Shown piece after piece: positions 32,350 through 44,005 of a stretch of 64,000 bases of DNA. A program made the translations under genes and the position numbers. The stretch comes from Peromyscus leucopus (Eukaryota > Chordata > Mammalia > Rodentia > Cricetidae): NCBI RefSeq assembly GCF_004664715.2, contig NC_051079.1:62857660-62921659 (forward strand). Reading direction: 5' to 3'. Under the pieces are notes generated by a model that was not told the DNA's origin, did not search any database, and saw only the letters and a program-made list of their open reading frames with translations. How positions within the stretch are numbered: position 1 is the first letter of the stretch; the number at the start of each line of letters is the position of its first letter.

Positions 32350-33811
32350 CCCATGTGGTTGTAGGGCAAAGAAACTACTTGGGTGAGTGAAGGTTAAGTT
32401 ACTACAAAGTGTATAATCTAGTTCATATGTTTAAGGAGGAACTAGGCTAAATTATCCAAAATATTCTGACGCATGGAATCATTTCATTTCGTGAGGCAGA
32501 ATTGGTGGCTCGTAGCATGCCATTGTAGGCTAGCCTGTTCAGTGCCGTCTCCAGCTCCAGCCTCCTGTGTTTGGAATTAGCAGGCCCAGAGGTAACACAC
32601 AGTGTGCATGTGGCAGTCATTATGACTGTGGAAGTGGTTGCTGGTTAATTGGTAGCAGTGGCAGCTAGAGACAGCCTTATTTAATTTTCAATAGTCCCTA
32701 TGACAGGACGCTATAAATGGGTCCCTTTGTAGTCTTGCTGTTACTGTCCTTCTCTGTGTGTCGTTAAATAGTTGAGAGTTAATATATGCACTTGATAAAA
32801 TTTAGAAATGAATTTCTTTGACTCTCCTTCCTCCTTTGGAGACGCTTTTCATTTGATGTTAGCCTTGATTATCTTGGACTCCAGAGTAAGTAGCCAATTC
32901 CGATCAGTGCAGCCTACTACCCCTGTCTGCCATGGCTTCTATTAGAACATTCTACCAATGTGCTTATGGTCATAAAACCAATGCTTAGCCTGTGCCCACT
33001 GGTGGCTTTGCTCGTATCTGAACCCTGAAGAGGCATGCTGGTTCCATAAAGGGTGACTGAATGAGTCATTCTCTCTTTTCATCACTGGGAGATAAGCTTT
33101 TGTGAACTTGAACTGCATTTAGATCATTGTGTCTATGGTTTCAATTGCTATCTCATAATGTTACACAGGCTAAAGTGGGTGGTTACCTTTGCTGAAGGAT
33201 GACCTTGTTTTTCTCTATTCCATTTTAATATGTTTATAGCACAAGACCATATTTTTGGAAATGAAAGCAGTCCTTTATTAATAATGGGCATTAGAAGAAT
33301 TTCGCTAATGGAAATGTTCAAAAGATGTGTCTGCTGCCTTTTCGTGTTTCTTATAACCTCCCATGAAATCGAAATGTTAGTCTGAGCAAATGTGTGCGTT
33401 TGGCATTCTCCTTGTTGATCCAGATGTGAAAAATACTAGCAGATAAGCACTAAAAGCTTTGCCTTCGTGGCTGATCTCTGCCCTCGTCCTCCCCGTGCAA
33501 TCTGTGAGTGAAAAATCAGCGAGGGTTTTAGTCCTTTGTATGTGTTGTCCACATCCCACCATACAGACCCTCAGTGGCAGCAGTCCTTGTGGAAGAGAGA
33601 GCCGCAAACAAATGCAATAGTCATGGCTTTTCCGTTGTAAACACTGTATATATGAGGAACCACGTGGACTCCCCATCATCCCATTTACTTACCGTATTCT
33701 CACAGTCCTTCCTCCTCAGACCTCTGAGCCCTTGAGTAAGTATCTCCAGCATCCAGTGGCTAATGTTCCTTCTCTTACAAAGCTACTGTTTGCAGTAGGA
33801 TCTCCTCGCCT

Positions 33812-34165
33812 TTCATTTATTTGTTCAGCTAGTATTGATGGAGCAACAGCTGCTTGTGCGGCGCTCTGCTAACACGAGTGTTGTAAAGGACCCTCCTGCT
33901 CAGAAGGGTCCGCTTTCTAAAGGAGCACTCAGAGAACCCGCTCCCTGGGACTCTTCTTTTCACACGGGTGGACCCTTACGCCGATTTGGGGATGTAAATG
34001 GCGAGAGGGCTCCAGGAGCAAAGGAAGGAAGCCGCTGTGCTAAGTGCTTTGGGGTACCTTAATTGAGCAAATTGAGAAATGGCCGTGGGGTGAACACAGA
34101 CCTTAAGAAGTGAGCGAAGAGGAAGGCCAGAGGATGCTGAGGGGGAGAGCCTGAGCAGGGCCACC
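33812..34165 (+). repeat. L2-like ancient remnant
   Basis: CATTTATTTGTTCAGCTAG followed by AGCAACAGCTGCTTGTG resembles the L2 3' end (a NNTTATTGAGCACCTAC-type consensus). Assigned by eye. Confidence 0.4.
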
Positions 34166-35264
34166 CTAGTTGTGTGGTCTGGGTGAGCTGTGTGGCCCTC
34201 ACTGCATGTCAGTTCTCCCGGTGCTCCTGGGGAACCCCTCGTCACCAGTGTGCAGCAAGCCCCTGTGACGAGAGCTTCTGGATCCCCTTGCCTGCCAGCT
34301 TCACTTTCTAGAACAGAGGCAGAACCGGGGACCGTAGATTCTGAACAGTCAAAAGAGAAAGGGCCGTGAGCCTCTCTGTCCCTGCAGCCTGACACTCCTC
34401 GCCTAATACGTGGTTTTAACAAGCTTAGCCATCTGGTTCCCAAGTCCGTAATAGATTAGAAGCCACAACTTAAAAGAACTGCTACAAGTTCGTATGTCAG
34501 CAGCAGTGAAAATTGAGGGCCACTTGTCCTCATTAGTCTGGAAAGGGACAGAGAGCAGCCATCCGACTGCCGCTTTTCCATGTCTCTTAAGAACTTTTAC
34601 AAGTCTGCAGAGGTCATGACCCTGAGGAGAAGCTGAGGCAATCCCAGGACCTGGTGCTCTCTTGAGAAACGTAAAGCCCCTTGTCCCGGCCAGCAAGGGA
34701 AATGCCAAATGCAGAGATGGCCCAGGGCCCTACTCTCTGGCCTTCCAGGACAGATGAGCTCCTGAGAGACTGTCTTTGTTGGTGAATTTGCTTGCCGTTT
34801 TATTTTGGAAAGAATCCTAGCAGGATTAGCATGCTCACTTTAAAATATGATTTCACTTATAGTAGTTTACAGTTTACATACATTTTCATGAGCATGTTAA
34901 TAACCCCGCCAGGACTTAGCTAGCTCATCTGAACTACACGGCGCCCCACGCAGACAGGTAAATATGTCACTAGTGTGGTTTAAAAAGCCTGAGCCAGGCT
35001 GTCGGACCTTGAAGATAATAACCAATTTATTGTTGTGGTTTTTTTTTTTTTTTTTTTGCCTGTGTTTCCTCACTCTGCATTCTGTTATCAATATTTTTTA
35101 TTGGAAACTTGTCTTTGCAGATCGCCATCCCCCCCACCCCCCGCCCGCTTCCAGTGTTTTTTAGATTCCTTTGTGTACATCTGTAATGAAAAGACTTCTC
35201 AATTCCATGCAGACATGCTCCTGTGGAGTTGTCTACAGGGGCTCATGTGGAGTCACAAAGGTGG

Positions 35265-35345
35265 TTAGCCTGTCATGTGCTGCCTTATCTCCCCAACACC
35301 CAGCGTGGAGCCCTGTATACAGTAGGCACACACTGCATGTTTCTT
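35265..35345 (+). repeat. L2/MIR-like remnant
   Basis: CTCCCCAACACCCAGCGTGG and ACAGTAGGCACACACTG follow the mammal-wide L2/MIR 3' pattern. Confidence 0.45.
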
Positions 35346-35489
35346 CACTCTAATGGGATGGGCAGGTATAGTCCTAATTAAAGTAAAGGAGCTCACGTGC
35401 CAAACTTGGAGGATGGTAGCCACAAGATAGACCTTGGCAGTATTCATGAAGAGCTTGATGCAGGGTCAGGACCAGGGATACGAAAAGGA

Positions 35490-35790
35490 GTACAGCCTGT
35501 GAGCTTAGCACTCAGGAGGGAAAGAGAAGAGGATTTCAGGTTTGAGGCCAGCTTGGATTACAGAGTGAATTCCAAGCCAGCCTGGGCTACATATTTAGAC
35601 TCTGGGTTTTTTGTTTGTTCGTTTGTTTTTGGTTTGGTTTGGTTTTTGTTTTTAAAAAAACTATCAGGTTTGGTGGTGCAGGCTTTTGATCCCAGCACTC
35701 TGGAGGCAGAGACAGGTGAGTTCAAGGACAACTAGAGCTACATAACAGAGAGACCCTGTCTCAAAAAAATTAAAATAAGTAAACAATACA
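35490..35790 (+). repeat. Two diverged B1 SINEs
   Basis: One copy lies at 35490-35603, a second at 35668-35790 with CACTCTGGAGGCAGAGACAG and CAGAGAGACCCTGTCTC. A GTTT-rich run separates them. Confidence 0.75.
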
Positions 35791-36764
35791 AAAGTGTGAT
35801 GTGGTCGTCAAAAACATTTTTAAAAAATGTAAAAGATTTCAAATTACAGACACTTAGCTTGGCATATCTGTTGAAGCTGAACACATGAACAAAGGCTCCC
35901 CTTTCTCTGAGGTCTTCTTTTCCACAGTTTCAATTCCACCGTCAACCATGTCTGAATATATTAAATGGAAAGTTCTCTAAATAAACAGCTAGTAGTTTTA
36001 ATTGCACATGGTTCCACACAGCAGAGCGCAGTCATAGCCTGTCCGTCTCCTTCTGCCCTAGGTGAGTGACCCGAGCATGTAGTGTATCCATGCTGTGTGC
36101 AGTAACTGCCTGCTAATCACACTCCTTGGGTTGACTTTGGGGGGGTCTAGTGCTTCTTTATCACCTGTAGAGTTTAAAAAAGGTTGAGAGGTAAGAGTGG
36201 GGTGTCCGTAATGACTCTGTTGAATGTAAAAAGGGGGGACAAAGAGTAGTGAGCAGCAGAAACAGTGAGGAATTCCAGTGAAGGCAAAAATGCTATCAAC
36301 CCTACAGATTCTCATTCCATTTTCATCTGAAAGTCAGATTACCTCACCAATCTTTTCTGTGTGCTGTCAGGTGATTTATATCTAACACACACACATACAC
36401 ACACACACAACACAACACACACACACACCCTCAGGACTAAGGAAAGATATCACCGTGCTTCACAGTTGCTATGTGTGGATAATGAGGATATGTTAATCCT
36501 TATTTTAAAACATTTCTTTAACAAATAGTATAGTGCATTTTGTCATACTATAAAGGATGTAATACACGTCTTTATTCATTTTTTAAAAAGAAAGATGAGT
36601 TAGACAAGGTCATAATAAATGCAGTTAGTGGTCTTGAGGGGATGTCTGCTTGGTTTAGTTTTACCCTTGGGTTTTGAGATGTGATCTCTTATAACCTAAC
36701 CTACTCTCAGACTCTTCCTGAAGGTAGCTGAGGGTGGCCCAGAGCTGGTCTTCTAGACTGGTTA
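35791..36764. other. Unique stretch with (CA)n
   Basis: Unique AT-rich sequence, interrupted by an imperfect CA run at 36385-36428. Nothing gene-like. Confidence 0.5.
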
Positions 36765-36943
36765 CTGTGTGTATGTGGCGGGAAGTGTGGTGTATGGTTG
36801 CAGACACGGCATGTATGTACAGGTAGATGAGCAACCCTCAGGAGTGAGCTCTCCTTCCCATGGGGGTCCCGAGGGTGGAACTCAGGACACGAGGCTGGCA
36901 GTGGAAGCCCAGAGATCCTTTACCCACTGAACTGTCCCAAACC
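36765..36943 (-). repeat. B3-like SINE
   Basis: AGTGAGCTCTCCTTCCCATG and CCTTTACCCACTGAACTGTC are the reverse complement of a B3. Confidence 0.65.
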
Positions 36944-37112
36944 TCTTTGCTGACCAAAAAAAACCCCACTATAATCAAAGCTTGTGATTTGTCTGTGAAC
37001 AGTTTGAAATGGTTTTGTTTTTTGGTTACCATCCTAATCTAGCAAGAAACTAGCTCACAAGTAATTTCTAAGTTTATCTTAAACAGTTGAGTACTTTCAG
37101 AATTGATAATGT

Positions 37113-37235
37113 AAATCAGGCGTGGTGGGAAATGCTTCCAATCCCTTGAAAGGCTGAGGCAGGAGAATCACCAAAGACTCAGTGGGTGGTGTGAGCGAAT
37201 GCAGCTTGCTTAAGTCACACAACTGAGTAAAAAGT
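37113..37235 (+). repeat. B1-like fragment
   Basis: CAGGCGTGGTGGGAAATGC and AAAGGCTGAGGCAGGAGAAT resemble an old 7SL-derived SINE. Confidence 0.5.
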
Positions 37236-37795
37236 TTGAGAAAGTAATTTGTCTAGAGCTTAGTTTTCCCTAAGGACACTGTTCTGAAGAGGCAATATTT
37301 AATCATGACGTGGCGACAATTTCATATTAACAGGTTCTATAATACACAGCAGAGGAACTGGATTGTGAAGCTGTGTTGGCAAGTGAGATGAACTGCAGTC
37401 TTGACTGGAGACTGGGCTTATGCAGGGTGCAGGTGCAGAAGTCTGAAGGTCCCGTTGACTCGGTAGGGGTGCACAGTGCCACCTGCTGCAGACTGTGGGG
37501 TCCTCCCTCCCCCTCAGGCTAGCTAGCTTTGTTTTCAGGTTGGTTTAGTCAAATGGCCCAGAGCTGAAAACTCAAGAATGCCCCTCAGAAAGTGGGTGTG
37601 AGGATGCTGGGAAAAGCCTCACTCCAGTGAGTGTTTTCGGGTCTGTGTGTTTAATCTAAAGACATGTCTTTCCAAAGCTGTGACTTTGAGGGGTTAGAGT
37701 GAAGGGACCATTCTGGATAACTGAGTCTCGGGTTTCCACTGCTCATGCATGGCTCCACAAAACATCCTACTCTTCCCCGCCCCCTCTTCCCTTTC
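37236..37795. other. Unique intronic stretch
   Basis: Nothing recognised. Confidence 0.5.
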
Positions 37796-37858
37796 TAATG
37801 CTGGGCACTGAACCCAGGCTCTTGAACATGCTAGGCAAACAGCTGCATCCCGGTCACA
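37796..37858 (-). repeat. ID/B4-head fragment
   Basis: CACTGAACCCAGGCTCTTGA and CATGCTAGGCAAACAGC are an ID-type head in reverse complement. Confidence 0.6.
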
Positions 37859-38075
37859 TTCTACCTGAAATCAGAACGTATGTTTCCAATCTAGAATCTT
37901 TCCAGGACACTACTTTTATAGTCATGGCAGTTGTTCTGATTAAATTTTATGTAATTTGTATAATAAGAGTCTGCATAGGCTTATAAATTATGAATTTGAT
38001 TCATAAGTAAAATAATTTAAAACCTAGTCCTTGAGCGTGGCCACTTAGTGTCTCATTTCTATAAAGTTAGGTTGG

Positions 38076-38235
38076 TACCATGTGTGGTGGCATGGCCTTT
38101 AATCCCAGCTCTTGGGAAGCAGAGGTAGGCAAATCTCTGCAGGTTTGAGGCCAGCCTGGTCTACAAAGTGAGTTCCAGGACAGCCTGGGCTACATAACAG
38201 AGTGACTCTGTCTGAATACAAACAGAAACAACAAC
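38076..38235 (+). repeat. B1 SINE
   Basis: CATGTGTGGTGGCATGGCCT to GAGTGACTCTGTCTG with an A/C-rich tail. Confidence 0.88.
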
Positions 38236-38398
38236 AAACAGGACAACTTACTAGCCCAGTTTTTCAACAGTTGAAGATCTTTTAAACATGGATAAGAAAT
38301 GTCCTGCTGGTCCTTCTCATCTGGCCTGCCGCTTCACAGCCTGCATTTGCTGTGGCAGCTGGACAGAGTGTAGAGCTACTTCAGTGGAGACTCCTTCG

Positions 38399-38400
<2 letters not shown>

Positions 38401-38437
<37 letters not shown>

Positions 38438-38711
38438 TATGTCTGCATGTGTGTGTCTATGTGTGTGTGTCCGTGTGTGTGTGTGTGTGTGTGTGTCTAT
38501 GTCTGCATGTGTGTGTCTATGTGTGTGTGTCCGTGTGTCTGTATATGTGTGTCTATGTCTGTATGTGTGTGTATGTGTGTCTCTGTCTGTGTGTGTGTCT
38601 ATGTGGGTGTGTCCGTGTGTCTGTGTGTCTATGTCTGTATGTGTGTGTGTGTGTCTATGTCTGTATGTGTGTGTGTGTGTCTATGTCTGTGTCCGTGTGT
38701 CTGTATGTGTG

Positions 38712-38761
<50 letters not shown>

Positions 38762-38777
38762 TGTGCGTCTGTGTGTG
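38401..38777. repeat. Imperfect TG array with TCTATG/TCCGTG variants
   Basis: About 377 bp of GTGTGT is punctuated at irregular intervals by CTATGTCTG, CTATGTGTG and CCGTGTG. One segment around 38430-38475 is nearly repeated at 38490-38535. It opens Cys/Val-rich frames of 125-213 codons in all three + frames, which are artefacts. Confidence 0.95.
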
Positions 38778-39566
38778 ATGTGCTGAGTGCATGCTTGTTC
38801 TCTTACTGTCGCCGTTGTCCTAACAAAGGGAGTACATTGGGCAGCCGTGGTCACCGGCTTCCACTTACTCTGGGAAGGAGGAAGGGGAGATCATCACCGG
38901 TGGAGTGGTGTGCACACAGGTCCAGCTAGGAAGGCCTGCATGGCCGTTCTGTTGCCTTCTTTCCCACATCAGGCAGCTGGTCCAAACGGCTTTCCAGGTT
39001 CATCACAAAGCCCTTGCTGTCACTCAGTCCCCATTTCTAGAAGTGAAGTCGGTTTTCTAAGCTGGAATTCTGTCCCTCTGTGCCACGGGACTCCCGTTTC
39101 CTTTCCAGATCATGCAGGGGGCGGGGACACATTGTGCTGTGCATGGGCAACAGGCTTGGCTGCGTGCCAGAATGAAGCTCGCTAGTTAGGGTGCATTATG
39201 CCTCTTGTCCCCAAAATCTTGAGGCGTCTTCATTTCCTGAGACCTGTGAGGGCGGTGAGGGCACTGGCTTCCCTTGAGGCAGGAGAGGAGCCCCACCTGG
39301 ACTGTGTAGGCCCCAGAGCTACGGGTCAAGGCCTGGGGACTGACAGGGATGTTAGGCCCTGGGTGGGAGCTGGTAAACATGCAGAAAGGTCACTTTAGGT
39401 GACAAGAATTCTGTCTTTGTTCCTAAGCCATTGTTACTGATGCTAATGTTTACAGAGCGGATGAGCTGAGATTAAAATGCAGAACTAAGAAACTGTATTA
39501 GAAAAAGTTGACTGAGACTTTTAGACTATTTTTTCTCATGCTTAAAAATAGTGAGAATTATAGTTT
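38778..39566. other. Unique GC-rich then AT-rich stretch
   Basis: No repeat. A 132-codon frame at 38787-39185 is not recognised and has no exon signals. Confidence 0.45.
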
Positions 39567-39763
39567 GTTGTGTTTGGTTTGGTTGTTTGGTTTGGTTTTT
39601 CAAGATAGAGTTTCTCTGTGAAACAGCCCTGGCTGTCCTGGAACTCACTCTGTAGTCCAGACTGGCTTGAACTCACAGAGATCCGCCTGCCTCTGCCTCC
39701 TGAGTGCTGGGATTAAAGGCGTGCGCTGCCGCCGCCGCCGCCGCCACCACCACCACCTGGCTG
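39567..39763 (-). repeat. B1 SINE with small GCC/CAC expansion
   Basis: Reverse-complement B1. The usual GCGCCACCACCGCCCGG end is replaced by six GCC units and four CAC units at about 39726-39757. Confidence 0.92.
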
Positions 39764-40282
39764 TTTCATAGTTTTAATAAATTCTTTTATAATACAAAGG
39801 GTCACCCTGTAATTTAATTCATTCTCACCAGTTTGGTAATACTCCGATGAAGTTTATGATGCCCAGATGTTGAGCTAGATGAAACTAGAGTGGTCATGGG
39901 TTAATGGCTGGAGCTGGCAGTGGGCACACGGAGTTCACTGCACTGTCCCTCTGCTTCTGTGTATGCAGGCATTTGTCCCAGGCAGAGTGTTGGGCCTACA
40001 GTCTTTCTGAGTCACCCTTCAATGTACAGGCCCCTCCCCCACAGAGCAGCAAAGTGTAGTGTATCTGTATCCTCACCTCCCACTGCCACTGAGCTCTGAC
40101 CACCAGAAGAGCCAGCAAAACGACCAAGGATTGGCCATTTGATTAGGATCCCAGTGTAAAATCATGAAGACCCACCCATCAGCCAGATGACAAGGAAATA
40201 TATATATATTTGTATATAGTCATATATTAGTTATAATTAGTTATATAATAGTTATAATTGACAAAAGAAGGCTCAATAGGTC
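39764..40282. other. Unique intronic stretch
   Basis: Unique, with an AT-repeat-like run at 40195-40258. Confidence 0.5.
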
Positions 40283-40585
40283 ACCTTTTGTCTTATTCAG
40301 GCCACTAAACAAAATACTGGAAACTGCTTATAAACAACAGAACTCGATTTCTCCCAGCTCTAAGAGCTGGAACTCCAAGACAAGGCGCTGGAAGATTCAG
40401 TGTCTAGTTCTCACCCTCCTGACTGTGGGAGGAAGAAGCTAGCTCTCCAGGATCTCTGACGAGGTCACTAATCCCACTCATGGTCCCTCATGGCCTGATC
40501 AACCCCCAAAGACCCCACTTGCAAATGCCACCCCCTTGTGACTCACATGTGAACAGGAGTCGGACACAGACGTTCAGTCCCTGGC
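40283..40585 (-). repeat. Old MaLR/MLT-type LTR remnant
   Basis: GGAAACTGCTTATAAACAAC, GGAACTCCAAGACAAGGCG and CACTAATCCCACTCATGG follow an old mammalian LTR read in reverse. The exact family is not certain. Confidence 0.45.
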
Positions 40586-42094
40586 CTTGCAAGAAAGGTT
40601 TCCTGGCTTTATTCACAGTACGTTTCTTCATCACTGTCTTCCATGCTTGGTAGAAGGACTTGTAGATGTGTCCACGGGTCAGCTGCTCCCAGATAAGCCC
40701 AGCCCTCGCCCTTCTTTAAACTGAGTCTTTAAAGCGGTGTTTTCAAGGCCTCCAAGCTGAGCGGCCATTGTTTCTCCTCCAGAGACTCTTACAGTTTTCA
40801 CCTTGGTTTTTGATTTTTGGTTTTTGGTTGTGGGGAGTGGGGTTGATTGGTTGTCCTTTTTTCTTTTTGTTTGCTTGTTTGTGTTTTGTTTTGTTTTGAA
40901 TTTAGACAGAACAGAATCTTGATTTTTTTTTAATACAAAGTATATTCTGTATTCCTTGCTATAAATAAATCCAAATAAAGGGATCTTTTATAGTTTGCTT
41001 CCTGGATCTGTTTCTAAAATACAGTAAGTTAATTGTTGAAATTCAGAGTTTCCTTTTTGAGAGATCCTTTGAGATGCTTTGTGATTATTCTCAAGGTAAA
41101 TTCCAATTTTGTTTAATTTTCATGCTCACAGTGTATAAGCAATTGAATTCTCCACGGTTGTTCCCTGAACATAGCTAAGGAGATAAGCAATGCTCCGTCT
41201 CTGCTGACAGATGTGAATTCAGAGTGACGGAAGCCTGTGCTGTAAACCACGGCTCCTTGCGCTCTGGAACCGATGCTGGCCCTCATGTGCTTGCCTGAAG
41301 TAAACAAAGGCCGAGCCCAGAGCAGAGGGGAGGGCTCTCTGCTCTCCAGGCGTCTGTCCTTGCAGGCAGAGCATGGGCTCTTGTGTAGCAAGGCAGAGTA
41401 AGGTCTGAGTCCAGCCAGCAGAGCCTGCCTGCAGGAACCACTTCAGTACCCTGGCCAGTCTGCAGCCTTGTTCTCTCTCAGCTGCAATAGTTTGCAGATG
41501 AGGTAACTCTGGCGAGGAGGTGATGCTGTGCGTCTGACTTGGCTACTGTCAGAGCCTTCTAGAAAACTCACATGGCCTGAATTTCTCTGCCATTTACAGC
41601 TGAGATGACAGCGGTGCTGGTCATAAATGTTTGTGCTTCCTCATCAGTGTATTTATTTCAATCCCAAATAACTGGTAAATACGACAATTGCCACAGAGAG
41701 CATCCAGTGCCGGCCACCTGTCTTTTGCCCCCTCGAATCTATCTCAGCTAGGAAACAAAACAGCGCAGGTGTCAGGGTTAGGCCCGACAGAGCTGCAGCT
41801 TTCAGACTGTTAATGGCATGTCACAGTTGCTTGCAAGCCCCTGGCCCTGAGTGCGTATTTGGGATTACACACCTCAACTCCATATCCTCGTCATCTGGGG
41901 CCACCATGGAGAGAGAGACAGTTCAAACACCAAGGTCTCCAGCTCCTTGCCTGGCTACCACTACGCGGCTCCGCCCATGGATTGTGCGTGCTCACCTGTG
42001 ACCCTGTGGCTCGGCGGGAGGCTGAGCCCACAGATGCCAGCCCTCCTCACAGTGTGTGCTGCCTCCTCTCTGACACGGTGTCCTAGCCGAGTGT
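40586..42094. other. Unique block without SINEs
   Basis: About 1.5 kb. It includes a GTTTT-rich run (40800-40900). Frames near 41113-41391 and 41813-42132 overlap on both strands and are unsupported. Confidence 0.5.
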
Positions 42095-42102
42095 CACTGC
42101 TT

Positions 42103-42612
42103 TGTAGCGGGAATCTTAAAAGTTCTTATTAATAAAATCAAACCTGAGGCCAGTTATTGGGGTCAATGCTGGTAGATCAGAGAGACAGAACAAGCCACAG
42201 CTATCTCACCTCGCCGGATCCTCAGCTGGTCTTGTCTCCTCAGACTGGAGGCCTCTGAATCCTCATCCGGAATGGGTCTCAGCTGAATTACTGCTCAAAA
42301 GCGTGAATGCTTAACCAGCCAGAATCTTCTAGTTTCTGGTCCTCACGCCTTATATATATCTTTCTGCTTTCTACCACCACTCCCTGGGATTAAAGGCTGG
42401 CTTTCTGGGATTAAAGGCGTGTCACCATGCTTGGCTATTTCCAATGTGGCCTTGAACTCACAGAGATCCAGAGGGATTTCTATCTCTGGAATGCTAGGAT
42501 TAAAGGTGTGAATGCCACCGTTTTCTAGCCTTTGTATCTAGTGGCTGTCTGTTCTCTGACCCCAGATAAATTTATTAGAGTACACAATATTTTGGGGAAC
42601 ACAATACCACCA
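42103..42612 (-). mobile_element. LTR containing B1-like segments
   Basis: About 510 bp, reading TGGTGGTATTGTG to GATTCCCGCTACA on the minus strand. Its 5' (U3-like) half includes CCTTTAATCCTAG and CTCTGTGAGTTCAAGG pieces of B1. A TATA-like ATATATATAAGG lies at about 42348-42359. An exact 10-bp direct repeat CACTGCTTTG is at 42095-42104 and 42613-42622, overlapping the left end by 2 bp. No internal retroviral genes are present. Confidence 0.75.
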
Positions 42613-42622
42613 CACTGCTTTG

Positions 42623-43721
42623 CCACCTAAAGCATTCTGTTCCAGGAAGCTGCCTTCTGTCTTGTTCCCCTTCATAAAAATGTGAGCTGTGATATACTCA
42701 GTACCCTTCAGGAACAATTGGAGATTGTGTAGACCCGTACCGTCAGTTAAGCCTCTAACATGCTCCGAGGCCAGTCCAGATCCCCGGTTTGGGATATGAT
42801 AGCCAGTTTCTACACTGTTAGCCCAGAGTCCTGATGTCTAAAGTCCCTGCTACCGGGAGAGCCGAGAGTGCAGCCCAACATAAAATCCTGAACTAGAGAA
42901 TCCGTAAGCTTTCCCTTTTTTAGTTCAGTGTGTAGTTCTCCAGCTTAAACTTTGTAGATGACAACAGCCTGCCAAACAGCTGGACACACCTGGCTCAGCC
43001 TTTTGGCCAAGGGAAGGATAAACCAGGAATTTTGAATGGGAAAGAACGGGGAAAGGCTTCATAGACGGAAGGTGGAGTCTCCGTTTCCACTTACAGACCA
43101 TGCTACTCCGGCTGTCACTTGGTGTCTGCGGGTACTTTCCTTGGTGGCATCCATCTGACGTCTGGGTCATATTTGATCTGTGATGGCTTATTATCCTGTC
43201 TCTAATGTTGTTTGGAAAGCAGAGTCGGCAGTAGTGACAGTGCCCAGGGCCTCTTTGGTTGTTCTGGGACAGCACTGGGGTAAAGGACTTCAAACGTCTT
43301 TGGAGTTCTTTGAATCTTTGGGTGACTGCTTTGTTTCAGGAAGGCAGGAGCAGAGGTGACAGCTGGAGAGATGGACATGACCTGCCAGGGTGTCTAGGAA
43401 AACCCTCGGGAATTGTGTATCCACCCAGCCTTGCTGTCAGCGTCACAGGGCCAGCCCAGTCAGTGATGCAGAACACTGACGTTCGAGCTTGGTTAGTCCT
43501 CGTGGCTTTGAAAATATTAACAAATCATGTGATGTGCTTTGAATTCAGAGATGACTTACGTTGGGTAACCACGTGTCTGTCACCAGGCAGGGAAGTCACA
43601 GGTCAAGTTCAGCCTACATGGATCTCACTTGGGTCACTGGGAAACCCATCCATGGGATGCACAAAGGGAGCGTTCCTTCCTCATTTGAGCCATGAAATGT
43701 CAGAACTGTGGCTTTGGAACT
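42623..43721. other. Unique intronic stretch
   Basis: No repeats recognised. Frames at 42925-43293 (minus) and 43259-43765 (plus, 168 codons, running into a B1) have no exon signals or recognised homology. Confidence 0.45.
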
Positions 43722-43855
43722 ATGTGTGGTGGCTCATACATGTAGCCCCAGTACTAGGAGGCTAAGACAGGAGAGTAGCCACAACTTCAAGGCTACCCTG
43801 AGCTACACACTGAATTCCAGACCAATCCAGGCTACAGAGGGAGACCTGTGTCAGA
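43722..43855 (+). repeat. Diverged B1 SINE
   Basis: ATGTGTGGTGGCTCATACAT to GGCTACAGAGGGAGACC. Confidence 0.75.
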
Positions 43856-43892
43856 AAGTCTCCCCACCCACCCCCACCCAAAATATTGTGAA

Positions 43893-43965
43893 TTTAGGTC
43901 TGGGGGTCCTTCACAGAGCTTGCTTGCCCTTCACTGGGCTCTAGGTTCCATCCACTACACACATG

Positions 43966-44003
<38 letters not shown>
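43893..44003 (+). repeat. Degraded SINE piece with (CA)n
   Basis: A weak B4/ID-like piece is followed by a CA run at 43971-44003. Confidence 0.5.

Positions 44004-44005
<2 letters not shown>

Larger units (their letters stand above)
30684..35264. other. SINE-free block of 4.6 kb
   Basis: No B1, B2, B4 or ID copy is visible. It holds one GA run (32305-32348), an L2-like remnant (33812-34165), a T run (35040-35057) and otherwise unique, often AT-rich sequence. The short frames on both strands look random. Confidence 0.7.

Noticed and set aside
38288..38929. 213-codon Cys/Val-rich frame
   Set aside because: It is a translation of the imperfect TG array; all three + frames are open there.
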